NCBI RefSeq assembly: GCF_019649055.1
Contig: NW_026570600.1
Coordinates: 1 to 32,209, forward strand
DNA: 32,209 nt
Reading direction: 5' to 3'
DNA from: Paramacrobiotus metropolitanus
Taxonomy: Eukaryota; Tardigrada; Eutardigrada; Parachela; Macrobiotidae
The notes under the pieces were generated by a model that did no database searches, was not told the origin of the DNA, and saw only the letters and a program-made list of their open reading frames with translations. This document shows, piece after piece, positions 1 to 9,212 of the stretch (the stretch's first letter is position 1; each line of letters starts with the position of its first letter). Both the position numbers and the translations under genes were made by a program.

Positions 1-65
1 TGCCTGAAGTAGGTTCAATACTGCAAGTGGTGACACTCATCGCCAGCCCATCAGCGTGTTTTTAG

Positions 66-219
66 GATCTTTCCTCTTCCGGACTGGCATGTCAAGTACA
101 CCAGTCGCATGACTCAGGAGCAGATTCAGCAGCTCACCTACGACAAATTCGCGTATGTGGCGACGCCAACAACAGAACACTACGATAAGATCCTTCTGTT
201 GACGCGGTCCGTATTGTGA
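66..219 (+). CDS. Terminal exon of an unidentified gene (partial)
   Basis: A spliced last exon is the best reading of the left edge. A pyrimidine-rich stretch ends in TTTTTAG at 59-65, and a frame that opens after it runs 50 codons to TGA at 217-219. The translation begins IFPLPDWHVKYTSRM and ends in YDKILLLTRSVL, with balanced amino-acid use and no low complexity, which argues for real coding sequence. The upstream exons lie outside the window, so the gene cannot be identified. It does not resemble the F-box or Kelch exons that follow. An AT-rich stretch after the stop (around 330-350) could hold the poly(A) signal, but I see no clear AATAAA next to it. The exon could also be a chance open frame; I judge coding more likely than not. 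Confidence 0.45.
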
Positions 220-700
220 ATATGCCTATCCGCGGGTTTGGTTCTGACATAAGGACTCGCGAGCGTCCTCCTGGATGAATTTCATTGTACATTATTCTAT
301 AGCATCCTTGTGTTTATGAGTCCTTAACTTTAATAATTAATAAGTCATGTTTATTTCCTTGGTTCCGAGAAAGGAGCATTTTGGTGTACTTGTATTCAGT
401 TGTTGCCCCGTGTACAAATTTTATTGGAATTTTATTTAGATGGACTATATTAATATGGCGTTTGCGCTTTTATTAGAATTTATCAGAGTATTGGATGATG
501 TGCGAATGTATTAAATTTACGCAGTCGTTAGCCGGTTGATTGTAGTAAAATGTTAGGACGTGCTAACATGCAAACTCCCAGCGAAGAGAGTTACGAAAAT
601 AAAGTCTTGACCGCTATGTGAGTAGTATACCACTCATGCAGAGGCGCTATAAAATACACACGGTTAACATATGGCTACTCAATTGTTAAAATTACGAATA
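220..700. other. AT-rich intergenic stretch, nothing recognised
   Basis: No open frame of useful length, no splice-bounded exon and no clear repeat was seen. This is probably the 3' flank of the gene ending at 219. Confidence 0.5.
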
Positions 701-1460
701 AAAATCATTATGACTGTGTAGTCGAATGGTAATCAATCCACTGGTTCGTCTGGATATCCATAGTTCGAATACCAGTAAAGGAAGAAATTTTGGGAAGAAA
801 AATTAGTTTTTGCCTATTTTTCTGTCGCAACACAACAGGATACAATTTCGGCATTTATGAATTTAATTTAATAAATCCAATGCGATATTTAATATGAAAC
901 GAAACGGCGATATAACTTCACACTTTACACGACTTGGCGTCTGTACGATGGTCAGATTGATCAGTAAGAATTACAAATACACGGTAGTTCAGCTGTAGTA
1001 GTGACGACCAGCTTGTGTATGTCTACAGTTCGAATCCCACTGAAGTAGAATATTTTGGGAATTAAAACTTACTTTTTCAAATAATTAATTGCGTACGACA
1101 AAATAACAACTACAGCATTTGTCCTGTTATTTTTAAAATATGAAATGTCGTAGTGGCGATGGGTATCTGTAGTCACCCACCAGGTCCCAGAGTCCCTAGT
1201 TCGAAACACAGGGCTGGCAAGAATTTTGTAAAACATCTTTTTCTTTTTATCATTTTTATGGTTTGAATATTTGAATTGACAGTTACGGTGAATTTTGAAA
1301 GTGTTTAAAAATACGAATGCCGTAGTGGCCCAGTCGTAGTAGATTTTACCAGCCGTGCCCAGGTCGCAGGATCTAACCCATATGCGGATAGAAATTTTGC
1401 AAATAAAGTGCTGAAATTTGAGTAGAAAAATTTATTTTTGGATCCTTGTGCTGACGAATT
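700..1460 (+). repeat. Degenerate tandem array of tRNA-like units (about 170-190 bp each)
   Basis: Four units are clear. Each starts with an A-box-like stretch (TAGTCGAATGG near 719, GTAGTTCAGCTG near 984, CGTAGTGGCGATGG near 1149, CGTAGTGGCCCAG near 1321). Each has a B-box-like GTTCGAAT or relative 40-50 bp later (762-772, 1027-1037, 1198-1208; decayed near 1368). Each is followed by a shared tail of the form GAATTTTGGGAA and then T-runs. Spacing is about 166-172 bp between units 2, 3 and 4; between units 1 and 2 it is about 265 bp, with a more decayed head near 905. The sequence before units 3 and 4 (AAATATGAAATG and AAATACGAATG, then CGTAGTGG) is also alike, so the repeated unit includes the AT-rich spacer. 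This fits a tandemly amplified tRNA-derived SINE or a dead tRNA gene array; stems are too eroded to assign an amino acid. Confidence 0.5.
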
Positions 1461-1819
1461 AATTTTTAATCGGAATAATAAATTCCGGAAGCAGTGTGGT
1501 AAGTTATATGGAATAATACATGCAAGAATACTCACTGGAATTATGGCTAAATTATTATCACGATTTAATTCGAGAAATACACCGGCCGTAAAAGAGTGTT
1601 AAAATTATCCGCATGAGTACAAACTAATAAAATCAGAATTATGAGAACACCCGGAATAATGAACATCCTGTACCGTTAATCCAAAACAACCAGCAAATGC
1701 AGTATTAATCGGAAACAGAGCGACGATTACGGAAAGGATTTAGCAGATTTCGCGGTTTTTCCGGTCTGCTCTTCATCCATCCGACGCTTTCAAATTGTTC
1801 AGCTTTCGTCCAGCATGCT

Positions 1820-2165
1820 TCAGATTGGTCTCAGAAATGAATCCGCGATGGCATTTAAAACTTTACCAGTTTCAATTGCGTCCTTCTTTACGAGTTCACT
1901 GAATGAAGATACTTCAGTACGGGCGCGAGCAGTCTGTCGGACTTTAGCAGATTTCCGACCCGGCGTAGAATACTTGAAACTCAGCGCTACGGGCATAGCA
2001 GGAAAGAAGAGCTCGTGGTAGGGCCGGCGTTGTTCGCCTGACCACTTGCAGCGCTCCCCAAAATTCCGGTACCATCTTTTGCAGTAGACCAGATGTCAGC
2101 AACAGATAAATCACCAAAAACCCTTGCATCCGAGAGGACAATCTGATAGAGTGCGGTTTCACATC
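1820..2165 (-). other. Overlapping minus-strand coding-like remnants downstream of gene A
   Basis: Two minus-strand frames look protein-like. One opens after TTCTTGCAG at about 2,160 and holds a hydrophobic run, GFLVIYLLLTSGLL. The other runs through DLSVADIWSTAKDG and, after a one-base slip near 1,998, through MPVALSFKYSTPGRK and ARTEVSSFSELVKKDAIETG to a stop at 1,820. They cannot both be real. The second has the more natural composition and could be the end of a separate decayed gene or a gag-like fragment. The first could be an alternative tail exon of gene A. I do not recognise either product, and this entry only marks that the stretch is not plain spacer. Confidence 0.25.
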
Positions 2166-2268
2166 AATATCTGCAAGAAGAAAATTAACAAATTAATTAC
2201 TGGTTATGAAAATGTTGAAAGTATGCTTTAATAAAATTATAGCGGAAATGAATAATTAAAATAAAATT

Positions 2269-2376
2269 TTAAAACTTACTTAGAGTGCGGCCGAACTCAG
2301 TGGAGAGTTCTCTAGCTCCAATACTTTTCATTTTCACATCCACACAGGGATGAATGAAGAGAGTTCCGTAAGCAGT
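2269..2376 (-). CDS. Possible last exon of gene A
   Basis: After CTGCAG at 2,377-2,382 a phase-compatible frame reads TAYGTLFIHPCVDVKMK and ends FGRTLSKF at TAA 2,269. It sits where gene B has its last exon, but the residues do not align convincingly. A GTAAGT inside its last codons could instead be a donor leading to the frame at 2,160. ATTAAA follows the stop on the minus strand. Confidence 0.3.
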   Translation of the reverse strand, partial: TAYGTLFIHPCVDVKMKSIGARELSTEFGRTLSKF

Positions 2377-2483
2377 CTGCAGTTGTCCCTGACGAATGAG
2401 CATCGATACAGCTCAGTTTTTTTTTGCATATTTTGTTGTATTGATGGCCTTTGCCAAACAAAGCCATCACCAACAGCACCTAC

Positions 2484-3236
2484 ATGTAGCAGCAGGTGGA
2501 TATCATTGTGCGTAATGGAGTCAGCGATCCACTCAGACAAGACTGCCATATCCACCGATCGCTCCAGGACGAGATTCTCCTCAAACAGATCCCACAGAAG
2601 GATGCTCAGTTCCTCTTCGGGCTTACACTGGGCAGAGTACGCCGGCACAACCGCGCTCAAATTTTTATCCTTTAAACGACACTGGGACCACACTTGCTGC
2701 TCTGCAAGGTACGCAGCAGCCAGTGGATAGTCCCCCGAACATGGGCATTCATATCGCAGTAATCGTAGTAGAAGAACACCGGTGGAAGACCAGCGTCCCG
2801 ATGCTGTGGATCAGGTAGGCGACGAGATGAATCGCATTCACGCCTCTTTTAGGTTCAGGTGCGCGAGAACCAGCGTCTTGGTACGGTTGACAGCGCAGTG
2901 GAGGAGACAGTCCAGCATCCAGAATAAGGGCGGCACGCCGGATGACGGACAGTCCTCGCGGCGACCGGAGACCCGCACATCGGGGAAGTAGGCGTCTGTG
3001 GTGAGAAGAGCGTTCCATAGAGTGCAGGTGCGCCGGCAACGGGTGCGGTTGATGGTGTCCAGGGACTGGAAGACTTCCACTAACAACTCGCTGGGTAAGC
3101 GATGGAATGGTTTACAATTCGGCATAGTGTTGCGGTTGTTTATGTGTTTAGTAACCGGTTCCGGAGCCAGAACAAGCAGTCCGAGTGGGATATCGGAGAC
3201 ATCGTATTTCTTCTTCATCTGCGTGCAAAAGTCCTC
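2484..3236 (-). pseudogene. Gene A F-box exon
   Basis: Opens after TTTTGCAG with EDFCTQMKKKYDVSD. It reaches the F-box at LPSELLVEVFQSLD and continues RTRCRRTCTLWNALLTTD and FPDVRVSG, the diagnostic block of this family. After TLVLAHLNLKE the frame slips near 2,845, continues as IHLVAYLIHSIGTLVFHRC, slips again near 2,750, and resumes at WSQCRLKDKNLS through LWDLFEENLVL to the donor CAT|GTAGGT. Total length is 753 bp, a multiple of three despite two slips, so the indels compensate in sum. The F-box is expected to bind Skp1; the tail after it has leucine-rich periodicity and probably binds substrate. Confidence 0.7.
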
Positions 3237-4286
3237 CTGCAAAATCAGTTAAACGGTTACTGTGAGTCCACTTATGACATTTAAAAGAAAACATCCTCGC
3301 CGTGAAAAATAAAATATAGGAGAAATTCAAACAAACAGTCTCGAGACGATTTTGAAATGATTTGAAATGAAATCTGAAACATAAAAGCGAATTACTTGAT
3401 TATTTTATATTGAAACTTAATATCTTATTCCGTTTTTTAATTCTAAATATTATTTAGCCACATATTTGAAAATATTAATTTTTCAGAAATTTTGATTGCG
3501 TTTTGCAACGAAATTAACCTAAGGGCCTAAGCGCGAAAAATGACTCACTTATCGTGTCGTCAGGCTTAATGAACAACTGTGTCAAGCCCTAGTTAATCCA
3601 GCGATGTTTTGGACCGCAAAATATTGCAACGGCAACTTCTAAGCTGCCACTAGTGGAGTGGGTTAATCCACCCGTACCACGATAAAACGAGGTTTGATGG
3701 TTCGTCGGTGATGTTCCGAGTTAGCGAATTACCCAAAAGTCAGTTATGCAATTGCGAACATGTTAACCGATACCGGCGCGATTGTCAAAGTGCACAAACA
3801 TTTTTAATTAGCTGAAAAGTCATTGGGGAAGAGCAAGGGCAAGGCAAGAGCAAGAATGATTTCAGAACATTCAGACAATCTCAGAAGTCTAGAAAATCCA
3901 CGTTAGAACTGGTCGTTTCGTACAAGTACACATTCAGATGTTTCCGGTTGAACTAGCACCAATGAGATGTACATCTTCTCTACAGATCTCATTTGTACGG
4001 CTACAATATCATTTTTTACCGCATTTATTTCATTTTGGCGGTTTTCATGCACAAGGCCGAGTTGAATTGTGTAATAATTCGATTCCAAAGATGAAACGTT
4101 CTACAACGTCGAAAATTTCATTGTTTAATTACAAGTTATAATTTAGAGTTTCAAACGTTTATATCAGACAATTGCGCTGATTTTGATTCTGTAATCCGTT
4201 TGTAAGAAGAAAAGCTTGCGCCCGTAAATTAAAAAATTGCTGATATCCTTACGAAGGCCCTGATTACAATCCTAGATAAAACATAC
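3237..4286 (-). other. Intron 1 of gene A
   Basis: Bounded by GTATGT (4,286) and TTTTGCAG (3,237). It matches in length and position the 1.0-kb intron 1 of genes C, D and F. No exon, repeat or RNA gene is evident inside it. Confidence 0.5.
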
Positions 4287-4391
4287 CAGTCCATGAGGTT
4301 GCAGCCTCGATCTGCTCCACGCTGCAAATACACGAACGTTTCGCTCAGCACCGATGCACAACACGGGCCGCTCTCGATACAAAGCTGATAG
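4287..4391 (-). pseudogene. Gene A exon 1, 3' part, beyond the retrotransposon
   Basis: The minus strand reads SALYRERPVLC and then, after a frame slip, ASVLSETFVYLQRG. This aligns with YELDRLFQVLC plus FRYLQ of gene F and with TSMLSQTFSYLQRR of gene C. It therefore continues the exon broken off at about 7,539. A donor, CTG|GTATGT, follows at 4,287/4,286 at the place where gene C has GTG|GTAAGA. This short piece is the main proof that the element at 4.4-7.5 kb landed inside coding sequence and not in an intron. Confidence 0.6.
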
Positions 4392-4560
4392 ACGGCTGGC
4401 TGGCTGGCGGGCTAAATTTAGCTCTGTCTAGCCAGCAGTAGTTCCTTCGTTCTTTTATTTTCAAACTATCGTAAAACAACTTTTTTGGTACCGAAATGAT
4501 CCTTAAATTTTCTGTATCTTCTAAATGTAAGGTTGTGTGAATACAGTTAATACTGCAGCC

Positions 4561-7432
4561 ATGCGGGCCAAAAAATCGTCTCCGCTAGGAACTGTTGTTT
4601 ACCATCATTTAAATGTTCAACGCCTGAATAATGAGAAAACCGATGTGCTGCAGCAAATTCTGTCTTGTGACGATAATTTAGTTAAAATTTTCTGTTTAAC
4701 TGAAACCCATTTGTCCGAGAATGATCCCTCTCAGTTGTATGAAGTTCCAAATTATACGTTAATTAGAAAGGATCGCTCTCCAAACTATCGTAAGCGCAGT
4801 GGTGGTGGCATTCTTGTTTACCTTCCCTCCCATATTCCTTATTCCATTGTTGATGTATCCTCGGAAAATGCGGATGTGGAAAGTTTGTGGTTGTCCGTCC
4901 GAGTGGGTAAAAAAGAAGTTTTGCTAGGAACAATTTATCGGGCTCCTGACACCAACGCACACAACACGGAAAGTTTATTTGATCACATCCGCGAAGTTCT
5001 CTGTAAGTTTCCTAGCAGTGACTATGTGATTACAGGGGATTTGAATATTAACACCAATGACGTGAGTTCCCCGTTCCATCGCTATTATTCTGATCTGTGC
5101 AGTGAATTTGATCTCAGTGACATGGTTGTTGGAAATACTCGTATCTCCAGTCGTCGTAATAAGTCGAAAAATTCGTCCTATTTTACTTGTTCAAAAATTG
5201 ACGTGATGTTGTGCCATCCATCAACAAATTACAGCAGCAGCCTTGCCAAAGACATCGATATTTCAGACCACCGATTATGCAGAACCGTTGCGAGCTACAA
5301 GTGTGTTGTCCCCCGCCACAAGACGATATCGTATCGCCTATGGAAGCATACCTCCGAAGCAGATTTTGCAGCAAAGTTGAAATGCTTTTCCATGCGGGAT
5401 GAATTTCAGGATGAGAACGTGGATGTGAATACGCAGGTGGCAAATTTTGTTCGTGGCGTCTCCGACTTAATCGATGAATGTTTCCCAGTACGTACGAAGC
5501 GAGTGAAGCAGAGCGAAGCGCCTTGGATAACACAGAGCATTCGTACCGCTATCCGAGAAAAGAACGAAGCATATCAGCGACGATGTGCGGCCAGAAATAC
5601 AACTGAATATCCCATGTTCCACCGGGAGTTTTGCAGACTGCGGAGCGAGGTGCGATACCTGATCGGAGTGGCAAAGCAACGCTATTTTACTGAAAATCAA
5701 AGAAAAACTTCCGTGTTATGGAGAGAAGTGGGAAGAATGTTGCGGAAAACAAAAGATCATGTTGATTGCGAAGTTCCGCTTGACACGCTAAACCAGCATT
5801 TTGCTGCGATGGGACAGCACGGATTCCTGCATGCCGCACTAGCGCCTCTCGTCGGGGGCGACGGAATTAACAGTTTGTTTTGTAGGTTCAGCACTGTCAA
5901 ACCAGACGTGATAATGTCAATACTGCAGCAAATGAAAGAGAAAAAGAGCATCGGGACCGCTTGGAGTACCAGCTGGTCTACTCGGTGGGATCTCGTCAAT
6001 CCTTGTCCCTCCGTTGACCCACATGGTAAACAAGTCGCTACGTACGGGTGTCTTTCCTTCGGTGTTCAAATGTGCGGACGTTTATCCGCTTCCAAAAGTG
6101 GCCAACGCCCGATGTGCGGACGATTTCCGACCGATATCATTGCTATGCAATATATCTAAAGTCTTCGAGCGATGCGTACAGATCCAGTTGCATGACTTCC
6201 TGCAGGCGAATAATACATTGTCACCCAGACAATCAGGCTTTCGGAAAGGCCACTCATGCGAAACGCTGCTAACGAAAGTGACAGATGCGTGGGTACAAGC
6301 AATGGATCAGGGAGATGTCACCGCGGTTGCATTCCTCGACTTAAAAAAAGCGTTCGATTCGGTCAATCACGAACGGCTATTGGTCAAGTTAAAAGAAAAT
6401 GGTGTTAGCGGCCAAGCTCTAAACTGGTTTTATTCTTATCTGACCGGCCGCCGGCAGCGCGTAAACACGCAGAAATACTTTTCCGATTGGCTACCTGTAA
6501 TTTCCGGCGTTCCGCAAGGCACAGTACTGGGCCCGTTGCTCTTTATCTTGTACATCAACGACTTGCTGCTACACCGGAATTTCGAGATAGAAGCATTCGC
6601 GGATGATACCATTGCTCACTGCCGTGCGAAAACAGAGCAGCAGCTGCTAAGAAGCTCAATGATGCGCTGGAGACGGCAGCTAAGTGGTTCGAAGAAAACA
6701 GACTGGCAGTGAATGTGAAAAAGTGTGCGGCCATGTTTATTTGCACCGAACAGAAGTACCGGAAAGAAATCGACCCGCCGGTGACGTTGAACGGTCAGAC
6801 ATTGACTATAAAGCAGCATACAACGTACTTGAGCGTCGAAGTGGACCGCAACCTGAAATGGACTAAACAGTATGTGAAAGTGAAGCGAAACATCAACTAC
6901 GGCATTAAAAAGATCAAGCGTGTACAGTCCGGGCTCAGCATCCCCCAGCGAGTCACCCTTCACCACGCTTTTGTCCAGCCATACATAGATTACTGTGCAC
7001 TGGCCTGGTCAGCAGCGTCTTTGGGAGAGCGGGAGAAGTTGATGAAGCGACAGCACGCCGCCCTACGGACCATCACCGATGATGGTTCGGGTAACACCGC
7101 AACTGTACGAGCAGCTGGGCATAGTTCCAGCAGTCGAGCGATGGCGCCAGAAGAAAGCAGTGTGGCTGTACAAGATCCGAAACCGCGACAGTTTTGACGT
7201 GCCAGCATACATGTGTGACCTTGTTCCATTCAAGGACATTAGCCTGAGGTATGACTTCCGCCGGAAAGAACGTCTGGATATACCTGCGGCAAAGCTACGA
7301 ATTGGAAAGACAACCCTTGCGATGAGGCTGAAAGATTTGTTTGACAAAGTAGTGGGAAGCGGAAATCAGTTGTTTGGTTGTGGATCTGTTAAGACTTTCC
7401 TGTTCTTGTTGAAATCAAAAAATTTCTTGTAG
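4561..7432 (+). pseudogene. ORF2: endonuclease-reverse transcriptase of the non-LTR element, three frameshifts
   Basis: The endonuclease comes first: N in LNVQRLNNE, E in CLTETHL, GTIYRAP, then D and N in ITGDLNIN, and the closing SDHRLC. A linker is followed by the RT: FRPISLLCNISKVFE, the GFRKGHSCETLL block, AFLDLKKAFDSVNHE, GVPQGTVLGPLL and the catalytic AFADDT near 6,594-6,610. The thumb and C-terminal part carry QPYIDYCALAW and LPQLYEQLG-like RVTPQLYEQLG. The frame shifts near 5,960, near 6,645 and near 7,080. The likely first ATG is at 4,561 (MRAKKSSP), although an open frame extends slightly upstream. Catalytic residues are intact, so decay is recent or the shifts are sequence errors. 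By family, the protein nicks target DNA and primes cDNA synthesis from the element RNA. Confidence 0.85.
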
Positions 7433-7538
7433 TTCTTAATTTTTCTGTTTTGTCCAAGTATTGTACTGACCAGACCAGAAAGTGCCTCGAGGGTTTGTCT
7501 GCTCAATGAATAAACTAAACTAAACTAAACTAAACTAA
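7433..7538 (+). other. 3' UTR and microsatellite tail of the non-LTR element
   Basis: After the stop comes GACCAGACCAGAAAGTGCC, then TCGAGGGTTTGTCTG, which can fold with CAGAC pairing GTCTG around a CCTCGAGG core, then CTCAATGAA and (TAAAC)n. The truncated copy at 27.8 kb has the matching sequence. The stem-loop next to the tail is a likely recognition site for the element's own reverse transcriptase. Confidence 0.6.
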
Positions 7539-8057
7539 GAATACTCTCACGTATCGCAGGCGACGCCCTGATCCAGGCTGTCGGCAGGACAACCACGGAC
7601 CACAAAATCAATTTACCACCGCAGCGTCGAGCAAACTCATCCGGGTAAGCGCACTTGCTCCTTGGGCAGCAGCTCGTTGACGCCACCCGACGGGCAACTG
7701 CGCCTCGACGATGTACACACTGGCTAGATCTCTTAGGTCGCCGAGAAACGTCGCCGTTCCCGGGTACCATCTCCAGGGACCCTCCGGACCGGCCCGCAAA
7801 TATGCCTGCACATCACGTCCCACGTATGGGCCCCGAAAAGGGTTCGAGATTTCATCCGGGTCGTGCGAATGGAAGATGTTGGCGATTCCGTAGGCGACGA
7901 ACTGGGAGCGTACGGCAGCACATCCGAAATCAACGATCAGGCCCTTCTCCACCACGTTGATTACCTTACCGCGCTGCAGGAGGCCGTCGACCTGGACATC
8001 TACGGCGTTCCACGCGTAGATCGAGGGAAACTGTTCGTCCTTTTCGTAAACATACAT
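7539..8057 (-). pseudogene. Gene A exon 1, 5' part (N-terminal domain)
   Basis: Encodes YAWNAVDVQVDGLLQRGK, then IVDFGC and QFVAYG, then AYLRAGPEGPWRWYPGTA and VYIVEAQLPVG, all matching the N-terminal domain of the cluster. The frame slips near 7,685, just where paralogs read RELLP, and again near 7,650. The remainder, ending LPTAWIRASPAIRESIL, matches LPTAFWSESSPALREIF of gene F. It stops at the retroelement's 3' tail (TAAAC repeats). The internal residues share features of both subtypes: YAWNAVDV as in C/D/F, LLQRGKVINV as in B/E. Confidence 0.7.
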
Positions 8058-9212
8058 GACTACAGTTGTGTGCTCGTTGTGCTGCGTTAAAACTGTACGT
8101 TCTGAAAGTTTGATACGAAACGAAACCGCAAACAAAACGACTGGTTACTTCTCCACAGCGCCGCGTTCTTGTTTCGGATAATCTTACTCAGTCAAAAATC
8201 GTACGAGGAAAAAAGAATCTTCAGAATCGGAAAACTGAAAGATAGAAAACGGAAACACTTCACAGCTTATCGAGCGACACCATTGGACATGCTGCAGAAA
8301 CGGAAAACGGTTTCAAACGTAGTCGGCGTTAGCGGGTGGCAGTATAGCACATTTTATTTATAAGTCAACAAGAAGTTCTTGTTCTTGTCAAGAACTAAAT
8401 TCGGTAACGTCCCTTTAACTCTTGGCGTTCGGCCTTGCGTTTTCTGATATTTTTTAGGCGGTGCAGGGAAAAGCACATTGTACTAACTTGTACCTTAACT
8501 TTACATTGCTGCATGAAGATTTCTCATAAGATAAAAAATAACCCCGCGTGTAAAGTTGTGATTAGTGACTAGTCATGCTGCTTGCCTCGGTCGCTGCTGT
8601 TCGATCTGATATCCGCATGGGCTCGACGGCCAGCCTGCCGGTTTGTTTGCGACTTTTGTCCCGCTCTACTGTTTAATCAACTTTTTACCATGTCGTCCAA
8701 ACTGTACCATACCTTTCACATGCCGGCGTTCTACGAGAAGGAAGCAGCTGTTTGCTTGGATACTGTCGACTGTGCACAGCTGCAAACGTTTTACCGAATG
8801 CCAATGAAAAGTTGTTAGAAACGTTTAACATAGGTTTTAGCTTTGCATACCGGATGCTCGCTATTTCCATCAAATACAAAAACCGTACTGCAAAAATTTC
8901 CGTACGGTTCTGTCGAACCTTGTATAAAGAACGCTTTAATAAGAAATCGATTTTACAAGAGCTCTGCAGAAACGTAACTGGCTGGTTAACGTTGAACTAA
9001 TTGAAAATTCGGTATTCAGCTGGCCGTCTGCTGGCGACCCGCAAAGAAAACGTAAAAAAAACTCCCGCTACTGCTAGTAACCAGAATATAATCACATACA
9101 ATTGCTAACGACACAACGAAACACACCCCAATGTCACAGAAGAATTTGATAAGAATTAGAAATCGGTTATAACAATAAAAATTAGTGAGTTATAGCAGCA
9201 CGAATGCGATGT
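8058..9212. other. Intergenic region between genes A and B
   Basis: Contains the upstream region of gene A and the 3' flank of gene B. A small inverted repeat, ACAAGAA-G-TTCTTGT, lies near 8,370. Between 8,570 and 8,820 GC content rises and short plus-strand frames begin at ATG 8,575 (MLLASVAAVRSDIRMG, 35 codons) and ATG 8,690 (MSSKLYHTFHMPAF, 42 codons, good ACC context). Neither has recognisable homology or a clear splice partner, so no gene is called. Confidence 0.4.

Larger units (their letters stand above)
4391..7538 (+). mobile_element. CR1/L2-like non-LTR retrotransposon inserted in gene A
   Basis: The insert carries an apurinic-type endonuclease and a reverse transcriptase in one ORF2-like frame, and ends in a short tandem tail, TAAAC repeated five times, instead of poly(A). 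A microsatellite tail and the RT block order (RPISLL, QSGFRKGHS, FLDLKKAFDSVNHERLL, GVPQGTVLGPLLFILYINDL, FADD) fit the CR1/L2/Rex1 groups of the Jockey superfamily. Only about 150 bp precede ORF2 and no ORF1 is seen, so the copy is 5'-truncated or of an ORF2-only type. The boundaries come from where gene A homology stops on each side. Target-site duplication is not obvious; at most an AG is shared. Three frameshifts make it inactive. Confidence 0.85.
2269..8057 (-). pseudogene. Gene A: F-box gene with unknown N-terminal domain, interrupted by a retrotransposon
   Basis: Homology to the other five genes of the cluster orders its parts on the minus strand: first exon 8,057 to about 7,539, a retrotransposon insertion, the rest of that exon about 4,391 to 4,287, an intron, and the F-box exon 3,236 to 2,484. 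A possible last exon is 2,376 to 2,269. The start is the ATG at 8,057 because MYVYEKDEQ aligns with MLSYSFDDQ of gene C; an upstream in-frame ATG at 8,135 lies outside the conserved region. Besides the insertion there are frameshifts near 7,685, 7,650, 2,845 and 2,750. Family knowledge would make the intact product a substrate receptor of an SCF ubiquitin ligase. The insertion in coding sequence makes this copy almost certainly non-functional. Confidence 0.75.

Noticed and set aside
2350-2730. Plus-strand open frame of 126 codons
   Set aside because: Serine/cysteine-rich shadow of the gene A F-box exon.
4391-4450. LTR or terminal inverted repeat at the left end of the retrotransposon
   Set aside because: The GGCTGGCTGGC...GCCAGC sequence near 4,395-4,430 is a local inverted repeat with no partner at 7.5 kb; the right end is a microsatellite tail as in non-LTR elements.
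8575-8818. Short plus-strand frames (MLLASVAAVRSD and MSSKLYHTFH)
   Set aside because: Two small unrelated frames, no splice partner or family match; kept only as a note in the intergenic entry.
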